Part shown: one piece after another, positions 8,315 through 16,491 of the stretch
Layout: every line of letters begins with the position of its first letter
How positions within the stretch are numbered: the first letter of the stretch is position 1
Assembly: GCF_002803845.1 (NCBI RefSeq)
Contig: NZ_CP024985.1
Location: 4,216,001-4,280,000, forward strand
Length of the DNA: 64,000 nt
Direction of reading: 5' to 3'
Source: Streptomyces lavendulae subsp. lavendulae
Lineage (GTDB): Bacteria; Actinomycetota; Actinomycetes; Streptomycetales; Streptomycetaceae
Notes under the pieces: model-generated
Told to the model about the DNA's origin: nothing
Databases searched by the model: none
What the model saw: only the letters and a program-made list of their open reading frames with translations
Program-made: the position numbers and the translations under genes

Positions 8315-8542
8315 ATGCCCGACACGCAGACGAACGAGACCGACGCGATCGACGGGAGCAGCGCGAGGAGCGGCACCGAGGCGTACGAGGCGCCGGAGAC
8401 GGCGGCGCAGCGCAGGGCGCGGCGCGCCCAGTTCCTGCGCGACCTGAACGAGGCCCGGGAACTGCGCGACCGGGTCCAGCCCCGGCGCGCCCGTGCGGCC
8501 CGGATGCGCCAGCAGATGCGGATGCGCACATTCCGTTGGTGA
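8315..8542 (+). CDS. Small hypothetical protein, charged and helical
   Basis: 75 aa. Acidic/Ser-Thr N-terminus, then an Arg-rich helix (AAQRRARRAQFLRDLNEARELRDRV) ending in a Met/Arg-rich tail. No domain recognised; I recall similar short proteins at this location in other Streptomyces. The ATG at 8315 is preferred over 8219 because upstream residues look non-coding and GGTGG lies a few bases before it. Function unknown. Confidence 0.65.
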   Translation: MPDTQTNETDAIDGSSARSGTEAYEAPETAAQRRARRAQFLRDLNEARELRDRVQPRRARAARMRQQMRMRTFRW

Positions 8543-8737
8543 GCGGCCGGACGGCCGTCACCGCGACCGGCGCCGCGACACGGCCGCCGCGCCGAAGACC
8601 TCTCGCAAAGCCGCTGTTTCTGCCACGATGCCGATTGGGCGGGGTGCGGACCGGCGAGCGTCACGGCCGTTGCGGACCCCACCCTCCGGCCGGGGGGACC
8701 TCCAACCGGCACGCCTATGACCAGTGGGAGAGTCACG

Positions 8738-9286
8738 GTGTATTTCGCCGCACTGCTCGCGCGCACCGAAGACGGGTGGGAAGCGAGCGACCTGGAACTC
8801 GACGACGTCGAGTCCCTCAGTGATCTGATCGATCTCGCCCGGTCCGCCGCTGTCGACGACGACACGGTGGTCGCCCTCATCGAGCAGGAGGACGCCTGGT
8901 TCGGCGTCGTCCGCGTGGACGGGGAGGAGGACCCCCGGTACTACGTGTCGAACGCCGCCGTCGCCGACCGCAGCTCCTACGGCTCGATGCTGACCAAGGA
9001 GCTGCTGGGCAACGACGAGGAGGACGACGACCTCGACGAACTGGACCTGGACGGGACCGAGGACGGCGAGGACGAACCGATCGCCGCGTTCACGGACGAG
9101 GACGACGACGCGGACGACGGGGTGGGACCGGGCGCCGAGCCGGTCCCGGCCGGTCCGCTCGGCGACCCCCGGCTGCTGGACGACCTCGGCGTCGGCCACA
9201 AGGAACTCATGTCCCTCGACGGAGACGCCCTCTCGGAGATCGCCGACGCCCTCGGCGCCACCGAGGTACTGGAGGCCGTCCGCTAG
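8738..9286 (+). CDS. tRNA adenosine deaminase-associated protein
   Basis: 182 aa. Begins 'YFAALLARTEDGWEASDLELDDV', the signature of the actinobacterial protein always found directly before tadA. The middle (residues about 90-135) is extremely acidic (EEDDDLDELDLDG..., DEDDDADDG) and the C-terminus is a short helical domain (GVGHKELMSLDGDALSEIADAL). Probably an accessory factor of TadA, by context only. GTG 8738 is chosen with GGGAGA upstream; an in-frame ATG at 8717 is the alternative. The stop overlaps the tadA GTG by one base. Confidence 0.87.
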   Translation: MYFAALLARTEDGWEASDLELDDVESLSDLIDLARSAAVDDDTVVALIEQEDAWFGVVRVDGEEDPRYYVSNAAVADRSSYGSMLTKELLGNDEEDDDLDELDLDGTEDGEDEPIAAFTDEDDDADDGVGPGAEPVPAGPLGDPRLLDDLGVGHKELMSLDGDALSEIADALGATEVLEAVR

Positions 9287-9777
9287 TGATCACCGTGCAC
9301 GACACCCCGTACGACCCCGATCCCGTCCGGGATCCCTGGCGCGACCCCATGCGCCTGGCGATGGCGGAAGCCGCCCTGGCGGTACCGGCCGGCGACGTGC
9401 CGGTCGGTGCCGTCGTGCTCGGCCCGGCCGGGGAGCTCCTCGCCTCCGGCCACAACGAGCGGGAGGCCACGGGCGACCCCACGGCGCACGCCGAGGTACT
9501 GGCGCTGCGCCGGGCGGCCGCCCGGCTCGGGGAGTGGCGGCTTCCGGGGTGCACTCTCGTGGTGACGCTGGAGCCGTGCGTGATGTGCGCGGGGGCGCTC
9601 GTGCAGGCGCGGGTGGCCCGGGTCGTCTACGGCGCGGGGGACGAGAAGGCGGGCGCGGCGGGGTCGCTGTGGGACCTCGTGCGCGACCGCAGGCTCAACC
9701 ACCGCCCCGAGGTAATCCGCGGGGTGCTGGAGCAGGAGTGCGCGCGGCAGCTGACGGAGTTCTTCCGCGAGCTGTGA
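9286..9777 (+). CDS. tadA: tRNA adenosine(34) deaminase
   Basis: 163 aa. Deaminates A34 to inosine in tRNA-Arg(ACG), a tRNA whose gene lies in this window at 27220. Zinc site: His68 in 'TAHAEV' with catalytic Glu70, and Cys98/Cys101 in 'EPCVMC'. Length is usual for TadA plus about 20 extra N-terminal residues; 'RLAMAEAAL' at residue 23 is the family start, so an ATG at 9349 is possible. GGAGG at 9271-9275 supports GTG 9286, translationally coupled to the preceding gene. Confidence 0.95.
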   Translation: MITVHDTPYDPDPVRDPWRDPMRLAMAEAALAVPAGDVPVGAVVLGPAGELLASGHNEREATGDPTAHAEVLALRRAAARLGEWRLPGCTLVVTLEPCVMCAGALVQARVARVVYGAGDEKAGAAGSLWDLVRDRRLNHRPEVIRGVLEQECARQLTEFFREL

Positions 9778-9847
9778 GGGGACGGTGAGGAGGGCCACTC
9801 GGGTCCGAGTTGCAAAGCACTCCCCGCCATCGGCTAGGATCTATCTC

Positions 9848-9932
9848 GGTAGTGTGTCCGAGTGGCCGAAGGAGCTCGCCTCGAAAGCGAGTATGGGGCA
9901 ACCCATCGGGGGTTCAAATCCCTCCACTACCG
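9848..9932 (+). tRNA. tRNA-Ser (anticodon CGA)
   Basis: Acceptor arms GGTAGTG (9848-9854) and CACTACC (9925-9931), a long variable arm, and T-arm GGGGGTTCAAATCCCTC. Anticodon loop CTCGAAA within stem CTCGC/GCGAG gives CGA. Discriminator G; CCA not encoded. Confidence 0.97.
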
Positions 9933-9940
9933 CCCTTGAC

Positions 9941-9972
9941 GAGAGCCCCGGTTCGTACGAACCGGGGCTCTC
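9941..9972 (+). terminator. Perfect hairpin terminator after tRNA-Ser(CGA)
   Basis: A 32-base perfect palindrome (16-bp arms, gagagccccggttcgt and its complement) starts 9 bases after the tRNA. No T-run, as usual for Streptomyces. Confidence 0.85.
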
Positions 9973-10018
9973 GCGCATGCCCGCCGTGACCGGCCGACCG
10001 CTCGGCCGTTGTCACGGC

Positions 10019-10309
10019 ATGAACAAGACCCAGCGCATCCTCGCCGCCATCGCCCTCGCGGGGGCCGCCGCGGGCCTCGCCGCACCCGCCGCCTCCGCCG
10101 CGGGCCTCGCCCCCCTCACCCTCCCGGACCTGCCGACGGCGACCCCGGACATGCCGGCGGGCGCCCAGCCGCGTTCCGTCCAGGAGATCGGCTCGAAGCT
10201 CAGCCAGGGGGCCAACCAGCTCAACCAGCTGATGGAGCTGCCGAACCAGCTGGCGCCCGTGATCGCACCCGTCCAGCCGATCGCGGACCTCGCCGGCGGC
10301 CTCGAATAG
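10019..10309 (+). CDS. Small secreted protein
   Basis: 96 aa. A clear signal peptide (MNKTQRILAAIALAGAAAG..., AxA site near residue 28) precedes a mature part of about 68 residues rich in Pro, Leu and Gln, with an amphipathic 'NQLNQLMELPNQLAPVIAPVQP' pattern. No cysteines and no enzyme motif. Similar small exported Streptomyces proteins are annotated only as hypothetical. Function unknown; a surface location is inferred. Confidence 0.78.
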   Translation: MNKTQRILAAIALAGAAAGLAAPAASAAGLAPLTLPDLPTATPDMPAGAQPRSVQEIGSKLSQGANQLNQLMELPNQLAPVIAPVQPIADLAGGLE

Positions 10310-10693
10310 CCGCACCCGCAGCCGCACCCGGCGGCACGGCACACGCGAAGAAGGCCCCGACCGGAGCCGGGACCTTCGACGTGGGAACGGGGGAAGTGGC
10401 ACCGGGGGGACAAGCCACTTCCCCCGGTGAGGACGGAACCTGCCAGCCCGGGCCGCGGTCAGGGGGGGAAGCTCGCGGCTCGGACCCCGCAGTGAGGTCC
10501 TGTCCCTCGCCCACCGATTTCCTGCCAGAACCGGTGGGCTCCCCTCAATCGTGCGCCCCGCACCACCCGGCACGCAGCGGCAAAGGGCCCGTTCCACCGG
10601 GTCATTGGTCCTTAAAGGACAGGTGAGTGCCACAACTTGACCGGTTAGACTCCACCGACTTTGCAGTACCGGTTGGGGAGGCCGACACCGTTC
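10310..10693. other. Gene-free region with two RNA hairpins and a 13-bp palindrome
   Basis: An imperfect hairpin at about 10349-10376 may terminate the secreted-protein gene. A strong hairpin pairs 10388-10400 with 10414-10426 around a 13-base loop, with no T-tract. GTCCTTAAAGGAC at 10608-10620 is a perfect palindrome, 74 bases before the next gene, and could be an operator. The minus-strand ORF here has an unlikely composition and was not annotated. Confidence 0.5.
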
Positions 10694-10855
10694 ATGGACA
10701 CCAAGAAGCTCATCACGGGCGTCCTCACCGTGTTCGTACTCTTCGTGATCATCACCCAGCCGAAGCGGGCGGCCGAAATGGTGGGAATCGGCTTCCAGGG
10801 CCTGTCGGACGCGGCCACCGGCATCGGCGAGTTCATCACCGAACTGGTGAGCTGA
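10694..10855 (+). CDS. Small single-pass membrane protein
   Basis: 53 aa. One membrane segment (ITGVLTVFVLFVIITQP, about residues 6-23) followed by a short amphipathic part (RAAEMVGIGFQGLSDAATGIGEFITELV). GGGAGG lies 12 bases before the ATG. Short proteins like this are conserved near sigF as I recall; function unknown. A clear terminator follows. Confidence 0.75.
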   Translation: MDTKKLITGVLTVFVLFVIITQPKRAAEMVGIGFQGLSDAATGIGEFITELVS

Positions 10856-10889
10856 ACCCGTACGCTGAAGCGGTTTCCGGACTTCCCGG

Positions 10890-10919
10890 CCCCCCACTCC
10901 GACGGGTGGGGGGTCTTTT
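10890..10919 (+). terminator. Intrinsic terminator with T-tract
   Basis: CCCCCCAC (10890-10897) pairs with GTGGGGGG (10906-10913), followed by TCTTTT. Ends the small membrane protein transcript and insulates sigF. Confidence 0.88.
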
Positions 10920-11056
10920 GCATTCCCACGGTTCGAACATAATGCCCCGATATGCCCAACTTGCCCTCAACACGGCGATATACGGTGCTTGCGCACAGTG
11001 CACCTGTCTTGTGATGCTATGACCGCTTTTGACGGATAGTTGAACGAAAGGGTGGC

Positions 11057-11950
11057 GTGACCGTGCCGGCCAGTACTGCGCCTCAGGTGCCACCCCAGCA
11101 GGACCCCCAGGTGCCCCACCCGCAGGAGCCCCGCGAGGAGCCGCACGAGGAACCCCCCTCCCCTCCGGCCGCCCCGCGGCCGCAAAGCCGGGGGGCCGAC
11201 ACCCGGGCCCTCACCCAGGTCCTCTTCGGGCAGCTGAAGGGCCTCCAGCCGGGCACCAGGGAGCACGAGCGGGTGCGCGGGGCCCTGATCGAGGCGAACC
11301 TCCCGCTCGTCCGTTACGCGGCCGCCCGCTTCCGCAGCCGCAACGAGCCGATGGAGGACGTGGTCCAGGTCGGCACGATCGGCCTGATCAACGCGATCGA
11401 CCGGTTCGACCCGGAGCGCGGGGTCCAGTTCCCCACCTTCGCCATGCCCACGGTGGTCGGCGAGATCAAACGCTACTTCCGGGACAACGTCCGCACCGTC
11501 CACGTCCCGCGCCGCCTCCACGAGCTGTGGGTGCAGGTCAACGCCGCCACCGAGGACCTCACCACCCTCCACGGCCGGACCCCGACCACCCCGGAGATCG
11601 CCGAGCGGCTGCGGATCAGCGAGGACGAGGTGCTGTCCTGCATCGAGGCCGGCCGCAGCTACCACGCGACCTCGCTCGAAGCCGCCCAGGAGGGCGACGG
11701 GATGCCCGGCCTGCTCGACCGGCTCGGCTACGAGGACCCGGAGCTGGCCGGGGTCGAACACCGAGACCTCGTACGCCACCTGCTCGTACAACTGCCCGAG
11801 CGCGAGCAGCGGATCCTGCTCCTGCGGTACTACAACAACCTCACGCAGTCGCAGATCAGTGCCGAGCTGGGGGTCTCCCAGATGCACGTGTCGCGGCTGC
11901 TCGCGAGGAGCTTCGCCCGTCTGAGATCCGCAAACAGGATCGAGGCTTAA
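11057..11950 (+). CDS. sigF: RNA polymerase sigma factor of the SigB/SigF family, SigF orthologue
   Basis: 297 aa, GTG start. A Pro/Glu-rich N-terminal extension (about residues 5-45) precedes sigma region 2 ('DVVQVGTIGLINAIDRFDPERG', 'FPTFAMPTVVGEIKRYFRD'), region 3, and region 4 with the helix-turn-helix 'LTQSQISAELGVSQMHVSRLLARS'. In S. coelicolor SigF is a late, spore-specific sigma factor. Assigned SigF rather than SigN because it is the upstream member of the pair, towards tadA, and carries the long Pro-rich N-terminus. No anti-sigma gene is adjacent. Confidence 0.87.
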   Translation: MTVPASTAPQVPPQQDPQVPHPQEPREEPHEEPPSPPAAPRPQSRGADTRALTQVLFGQLKGLQPGTREHERVRGALIEANLPLVRYAAARFRSRNEPMEDVVQVGTIGLINAIDRFDPERGVQFPTFAMPTVVGEIKRYFRDNVRTVHVPRRLHELWVQVNAATEDLTTLHGRTPTTPEIAERLRISEDEVLSCIEAGRSYHATSLEAAQEGDGMPGLLDRLGYEDPELAGVEHRDLVRHLLVQLPEREQRILLLRYYNNLTQSQISAELGVSQMHVSRLLARSFARLRSANRIEA

Positions 11951-12086
11951 CCGGATCGGGTGGAGGTGTTCCAGCGTTTCCCTACAGAACCGGCTCATTC
12001 CGCTCGGTCGGTGGTCTGTCGCTGGAGATACTTGTCGACATGACGCTACAGCGTGTTGCCGACATGTGACATTCTGCTGGAACCGC

Positions 12087-12112
12087 GTTTGCCGCAGCCC
12101 CGCCTCCGGTAT
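12087..12112 (+). promoter_or_regulatory. Candidate SigB/SigF/SigN-type promoter upstream of sigN
   Basis: GTTTGC (12087-12092), 14 bases, then CGGTAT (12107-12112) closely fits the general-stress sigma consensus GTTTNN-N12-15-GGGTAT. It lies 72 bases before the sigN start in a 233-base gap after sigF, which suggests autoregulation or control by SigF. Confidence 0.5.
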
Positions 12113-12183
12113 TCAGGTGGAGGCTGCGTTCCTCCGACGGGCGCGCAGAGAAGCGCGACCGTCCGCGACCTCAAGGGGGTGGC

Positions 12184-13032
12184 ATGTCCGTAGACCAGGG
12201 CAGCTCCAAGGTGCTCACGCTCGTCAAGCGTGAGGTGCCGGCAGCACCCGCGGCGCACGACCGCTCGGAAGCCATCGACACCCGGACACTCTCCCGCTCC
12301 CTCTTCCAGCGCCTGGCCGCACTGGACGCGGACAGCCCCGAACGGGCGTACGTACGCGACACCCTGATCGAGCTGAACCTGCCGCTGGTGCGCTACGCGG
12401 CGGCGCGGTTCCGCAGCCGCAACGAGCCGATGGAGGACATCGTCCAGGTCGGCACCATCGGCCTGATCAAGGCGATCGACCGGTTCGACTGCGAACGCGG
12501 CGTGGAGTTCCCGACGTTCGCGATGCCGACCGTCGTGGGCGAGATCAAACGATTCTTTCGAGACACTTCCTGGTCCGTCCGCGTCCCGCGCCGGCTCCAG
12601 GAGCTGCGCCTGGCGCTGACCAAGGCCAGCGACGAGCTCGCCCAGAAGCTGGACCGGTCCCCGACCGTGCCGGAACTGGCGGCCGTGCTCGGCGTCTCCG
12701 AGGAGGAGGTCGTCGACGGTCTGGCCGTCGGCAACGCCTACACCGCCTCCTCGCTCGACTCGCCCTCCCCGGAGGACGAGGGCGGCGAGGGCTCGCTCGC
12801 GGACCGGCTCGGGTACGAGGACACCGCGCTCGAAGGGGTCGAGTACCGGGAGTCCCTCAAGCCGCTGCTCGCCAAACTCCCGCCCAGGGAGCGGCAGATC
12901 ATCATGCTCCGCTTCTTCGCGAACATGACCCAGTCGCAGATCGGCGAGGAGGTCGGCATCTCCCAGATGCACGTCTCCCGGCTGCTGACGCGGACGCTCG
13001 CGCAGCTGCGCGTGGGCCTGATCGGGGAGTGA
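12184..13032 (+). CDS. sigN: RNA polymerase sigma factor of the SigB/SigF family, SigN orthologue
   Basis: 282 aa. Shares almost every region-2 and region-4 residue with the preceding sigma ('EDIVQVGTIGLIKAIDRFDCERG', 'MTQSQIGEEVGISQMHVSRLLTR'), so the pair is a tandem duplication. SigN in S. coelicolor acts in aerial growth and stress. Differences lie in the N-terminus (short here) and in region 3 ('SSLDSPSPEDEGGEGSLADR'). AGGGGG precedes the ATG. An apparent SigB-type promoter lies upstream. Confidence 0.87.
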   Translation: MSVDQGSSKVLTLVKREVPAAPAAHDRSEAIDTRTLSRSLFQRLAALDADSPERAYVRDTLIELNLPLVRYAAARFRSRNEPMEDIVQVGTIGLIKAIDRFDCERGVEFPTFAMPTVVGEIKRFFRDTSWSVRVPRRLQELRLALTKASDELAQKLDRSPTVPELAAVLGVSEEEVVDGLAVGNAYTASSLDSPSPEDEGGEGSLADRLGYEDTALEGVEYRESLKPLLAKLPPRERQIIMLRFFANMTQSQIGEEVGISQMHVSRLLTRTLAQLRVGLIGE

Positions 13033-13105
13033 CACCGGGCCCGCCCGGGCGTTGAGCGCAGGCCGCGGGGTTCCCATTTGACATGCCGTCAGGAACACTG
13101 GCGCG

Positions 13106-13969
13106 ATGCGAACGGGATCCCGCACGGCCCTCGCCCTCACCCTGTGCGCCGCGGCCGCCGCCACCCTCGCGGGCTGCGGCGGTCCGCCGCACGAGGGCTA
13201 CGTGGCCCTGGGCGCGGCCGCCCCCGGCCCGGAGCGGGGCGCGGGGGAGAACGTGGCACCACGGGGCGGGGTCGAGTTCCAGGCCCTGCCGCCCGGCGCC
13301 GCGTCCTCCGGTACGTCGCCCGGCCCGTCGGGGGACCGGCCCGGCGGGAGCTCCGCCCCGGGGGGAGCGACGGCCACGCCCCCCGGCGGCTCCGCCGACG
13401 CCCCCGGCACCCCGCCCGGCGCGGGCACCCCGACCACCCCGGACCCCTCCGGGGGCGCGGGCTCAGCGGGCGGCACGGGCGGCGCGGGTTCAGGCGGCGC
13501 GGGTTCCGCAGGCGGCACGGGCGGCTCCGGCGCGGGCTCGGGCGCGGGCTCGGGTGGCACCTCCGGCGGCAGTCCGACCCCACCCGGCACTCCGGGCACG
13601 CCGACCCCACCCGTCCCTCCCGGCACGAAGCCCGGCACCCCGACGCCACCGCCGCCGGCCACCCCGGCCCGCCTCACGCTGAGCGCCCCGGCCCGCGCGG
13701 CCGCGTCCGAGCGCTGGTGCGAGCGCGTCACGGTGACCTTCACCAACACCGGCTCCACCGCCGCCCGTTCGGGAACGGTCAGCTTCGCGACGCACGTCAT
13801 CGGCGCGCTCGGCATCGACTGGGCCACGGTCACCACCAGCCAGCCGCTGCCCACCCCCATCGCGGGCGGCACGTCGAAGACGCAGACCTACACGGTCTGC
13901 GTGGAGTCCTGGCGGGTCCCCCTGGGCATGCACGTGGACACCCGGAACGTCACCGCCGTCTACGGCTAG
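13106..13969 (+). CDS. Lipoprotein with long low-complexity linker and C-terminal beta domain
   Basis: 287 aa. Signal peptide with lipobox LAGC (Cys23). Residues about 50-195 are almost only Gly, Ser, Pro, Thr and Ala (cell-wall-spanning linker). The C-terminal domain of about 95 residues (ARLTLSAPARAAASERWCERVTVTFTNTG...) has two to three Cys and an Ig- or CBM2-like 'vTvTFTNTGSTAA' strand pattern. Likely a surface-displayed protein; ligand unknown. Convergent with the next gene, the two stops sharing CTAG. Confidence 0.82.
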   Translation: MRTGSRTALALTLCAAAAATLAGCGGPPHEGYVALGAAAPGPERGAGENVAPRGGVEFQALPPGAASSGTSPGPSGDRPGGSSAPGGATATPPGGSADAPGTPPGAGTPTTPDPSGGAGSAGGTGGAGSGGAGSAGGTGGSGAGSGAGSGGTSGGSPTPPGTPGTPTPPVPPGTKPGTPTPPPPATPARLTLSAPARAAASERWCERVTVTFTNTGSTAARSGTVSFATHVIGALGIDWATVTTSQPLPTPIAGGTSKTQTYTVCVESWRVPLGMHVDTRNVTAVYG

Positions 13970-14193
13970 CCGAAGGCCTGCCACAGGGCCACGCCGACCA
14001 CGACCAGCAGGACGAGGCCGACGGCCAGCCACAGGCCCGTCTTGGAGCCGGACTCCTTGGGACGCCGGCGCGCGCCCGGCACGGACGGGGTTCGGGCCGG
14101 TTCGGCCTCCTCCACGAACGCGCGGAACATCTGGGTGCTGCCCGCGGGGTCGTAGGCACCCTCGGGGTCAGGTGAGTTGTGGTTCGCAGCCAT
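13966..14193 (-). CDS. Small tail-anchored membrane protein
   Basis: 75 aa. Hydrophilic N-terminal part (DPEGAYDPAGSTQMFRAFVEE), basic stop-transfer region (PGARRRPKESGSK), then one C-terminal membrane helix (residues about 53-72, GLWLAVGLVLLVVVGVALW). Tail-anchored topology is inferred. Similar 'hypothetical' proteins are common in Streptomyces. Its stop overlaps the lipoprotein stop. Confidence 0.75.
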   Translation of the reverse strand: MAANHNSPDPEGAYDPAGSTQMFRAFVEEAEPARTPSVPGARRRPKESGSKTGLWLAVGLVLLVVVGVALWQAFG

Positions 14194-14250
14194 GGCTCAG
14201 GACCCTAACGGGTTTTCCGATTCCTTTACCGCCGGACCCCTCAGTTTCAT

Positions 14251-14292
14251 TTGCCTGTAGCAACCATTCGGTTCTATGGTTGCCTGAAGCAA
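14251..14292 (+). promoter_or_regulatory. Candidate MarR operator pair overlapping the promoter
   Basis: TTGCCTGTAGCAA (14251-14263) and TTGCCTGAAGCAA (14280-14292) are direct repeats 29 bases apart; each has TTGC-N5-GCAA dyad symmetry. GCAACCAT/ATGGTTGC (14260-14267/14276-14283) forms a second dyad between them. A -35 TTGCCT (14251-14256) and -10 TATGGT (14275-14280) at 18-bp spacing coincide with the repeats, so bound repressor would block the polymerase. Confidence 0.72.
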
Positions 14293-14311
14293 CGAGATGG
14301 GGGGCGGTCCC

Positions 14312-14746
14312 GTGACCACGCCGACGGCGCAGAGCACCACCCGGTACGAGGAGCTGGCCCGCCAGCTCACCGGCATCGGAGCGGTCCGCCGCGACCTGGC
14401 CCGGATCCTGCCCCCCGACTGCCCGCCCGGTGCCGCGGGCGTCCTCACCGTGCTCGACCGGCACGGCGAGATGCGGCTCAGCCGGCTCACCGAGTTCATG
14501 GCCGTCGACATCTCCGTGTCGAGCCGCCACGTCGCCCACCTGGCGGCCCGCGGCTGGATCGAACGGGAGACCGACCCGGGCGACGGCCGCTGCCGGATCC
14601 TGCGCCTCACCGACGCGGGCCGCGCCGTGCTCGGCGAGCTCGGCGTCCGCTACACGGACGCGCTGGAGAAGGCGCTCGCCGACTGGTCGCCCGAAGACAT
14701 CGACGCACTCAACACCCTGCTGGCCCGACTCCGATCGAGCTTCTAG
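14312..14746 (+). CDS. MarR family transcriptional regulator
   Basis: 144 aa. Winged-helix core: 'GAAGVLTVLDRHGEMRLSRLTEFMAVDISVSSRHVAHLAARGWIER', then the wing 'DPGDGRCRILRLTDAGRAVL'. Dimerisation helices at both ends. GTG 14312 follows a G-rich Shine-Dalgarno; an ATG at 14297 is the alternative. It precedes the efflux pump by 14 bases, so it very likely represses its own operon through the repeats at 14251-14292; the inducer is probably a pump substrate. Confidence 0.9.
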   Translation: MTTPTAQSTTRYEELARQLTGIGAVRRDLARILPPDCPPGAAGVLTVLDRHGEMRLSRLTEFMAVDISVSSRHVAHLAARGWIERETDPGDGRCRILRLTDAGRAVLGELGVRYTDALEKALADWSPEDIDALNTLLARLRSSF

Positions 14747-14760
14747 ACAGAAGGAACCAC

Positions 14761-16428
14761 ATGGCTACGACCACACCCCCCGGTGTGCGGGGAGGCGGCC
14801 AGTCGGAAACCACGTCCGACGGCGCACCCATGACCCACGCCCAGATCATGAAGGCGCTGTCCGGGCTCATGCTCGGCATGTTCGTCGCGATCCTGTCCTC
14901 CACGATCGTCTCCAACGCCCTGCCCAAGATCATCAGCGATCTCGGCGGCACCCAGTCCTCCTACACCTGGGTCGTCACCGCCGCCCTGCTGTCGATGACG
15001 GCCGCGACCCCCCTGTGGGGCAAGCTCTCCGACCTCTTCAGCAAGAAGCTGCTGGTCCAGATATCCCTGGTCATCTACGTCCTCGGCTCCGTCGTCGCGG
15101 GCCTGTCGCAGAACACCGGCATGCTCATCGCCTGCCGCGTGGTCCAGGGCATCGGCGTCGGCGGCCTCTCCGCCCTCGCCCAGATCGTGATGGCCGCGAT
15201 GATCTCCCCGCGCGAGCGCGGCCGCTACAGCGGCTACCTCGGCGCGGTCTTCGCCGTCGGCACCGTCGGCGGCCCGCTCCTCGGCGGCGTCATCACCGAC
15301 ACCTCCTGGCTCGGCTGGCGATGGTGCTTCTACGTCGGCGTGCCCTTCGCGGTCATCGCCCTGATCGTGCTCCAGCGGACCCTGCACCTCCCGGTGGTCC
15401 GCCGCGAGGTCAAGGTGGACTGGCTGGGCGCCACCCTCATCAGCGGCGCCGTGTCCCTGCTGCTGATCTGGGTCACCCAGGCCGGCACCTCGTACGACTG
15501 GATCTCCTGGCAGACCTGGGCGATGACCGGCGGCGCCGTGGTCCTGGGCCTGCTCTTCGTCCTCGTCGAGTCCCGCGCGAGCGACCCGATCATCCCGCTG
15601 CGCCTCTTCCGCAACAAGACCATCAGCCTGGCCGCGGCCGCCTCGCTCTTCGTCGGCATCGCGATGTTCTCCGGCACGGTCTTCTTCAGCCAGTACTTCC
15701 AGCTGGCCCGGGGCGAGTCCCCCACCATGTCGGGCATCCTGACCATCCCGATGATCGGCGGCCTCTTCGTCTCCTCGACCGTCTCCGGCCAGATCATCAC
15801 CAAGACCGGCAAGTGGAAGGCCTGGCTGGTCTCCGGCGGCGTGCTGCTGACCGCCGGACTCGGCCTGCTGGGCACCCTGCGCTACGACACCGCCTACTGG
15901 CACATCGCGATCTTCATGGCGCTGACCGGTCTCGGCCTCGGCATGATGATGCAGAACCTGGTCCTCGCCACCCAGAACCAGGTGGCCCCCGAGGACCTCG
16001 GCTCCGCCAGCTCCGTCGTCACCTTCTTCCGCTCGCTCGGCGGTGCCGTGGGCGTCTCGGCGCTCGGCGCGGTCATGGCCAACCGGGTCACCCACTACGT
16101 CAAGGACGGCCTGGCCGAGCTCGGGCCGAAGGCCGCCGCAATGGGCCACGGCGGCACCGGCGGGGGCGGGATCCCCGACCTCGACAAGCTGCCCGCGCCG
16201 TTCCGCACGGTCGTCGAGTCCGCGTACGGGCACGGCGTCGGCGACGTCTTCCTCTACGCCGCCCCGTTCGCCCTGCTCGCCCTGGTGCTGGTGGTCTTCA
16301 TCAAGGAGGTCGCCCTGAAGTCGAGGCCGGCCGCCCACACCCCGGCCGCCGAGGGCTCCACGGCCGTCCCGGCCCAGTCCCAGGCCGGGGCCGGTACGGC
16401 AGCGGCGGAGGCCGCGGCCCGGCAGTAA
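14761..16428 (+). CDS. MFS multidrug efflux transporter, DHA2 (EmrB/QacA) family
   Basis: 555 aa, about 14 membrane helices. Typical DHA2 motifs: 'LDxT'-like start in TM1 replaced by 'VAILSSTIVSNALPKI', motif A 'PLWGKLSDLFSKK', motif C-like 'GTVGGPLLGGVITD' and 'RVVQGIGVGGLSA'. Drug:H+ antiporter in the cytoplasmic membrane. Ala-rich cytoplasmic tail. Co-transcribed with the MarR regulator and ended by a strong terminator, forming a self-contained resistance unit. Confidence 0.93.
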   Translation: MATTTPPGVRGGGQSETTSDGAPMTHAQIMKALSGLMLGMFVAILSSTIVSNALPKIISDLGGTQSSYTWVVTAALLSMTAATPLWGKLSDLFSKKLLVQISLVIYVLGSVVAGLSQNTGMLIACRVVQGIGVGGLSALAQIVMAAMISPRERGRYSGYLGAVFAVGTVGGPLLGGVITDTSWLGWRWCFYVGVPFAVIALIVLQRTLHLPVVRREVKVDWLGATLISGAVSLLLIWVTQAGTSYDWISWQTWAMTGGAVVLGLLFVLVESRASDPIIPLRLFRNKTISLAAAASLFVGIAMFSGTVFFSQYFQLARGESPTMSGILTIPMIGGLFVSSTVSGQIITKTGKWKAWLVSGGVLLTAGLGLLGTLRYDTAYWHIAIFMALTGLGLGMMMQNLVLATQNQVAPEDLGSASSVVTFFRSLGGAVGVSALGAVMANRVTHYVKDGLAELGPKAAAMGHGGTGGGGIPDLDKLPAPFRTVVESAYGHGVGDVFLYAAPFALLALVLVVFIKEVALKSRPAAHTPAAEGSTAVPAQSQAGAGTAAAEAAARQ

Positions 16429-16436
16429 CCGCGAGA

Positions 16437-16485
16437 AGGAGGCGCGGACGGGGCATGACCGCCCCGTCCGCGCCTCCTTTCCCTT
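16437..16485 (+). terminator. Strong intrinsic terminator after the MFS gene
   Basis: 18-bp perfect stem (16437-16454 with 16461-16478), 6-base loop, then TTCCCTT. Confidence 0.9.
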
Positions 16486-16491
16486 ACCCCC

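Noticed and set aside
10221..10514. 97-codon minus ORF opposite the secreted-protein gene
   Set aside because: Pro/Ala/Gly-rich antisense translation overlapping a gene with a clear signal peptide.
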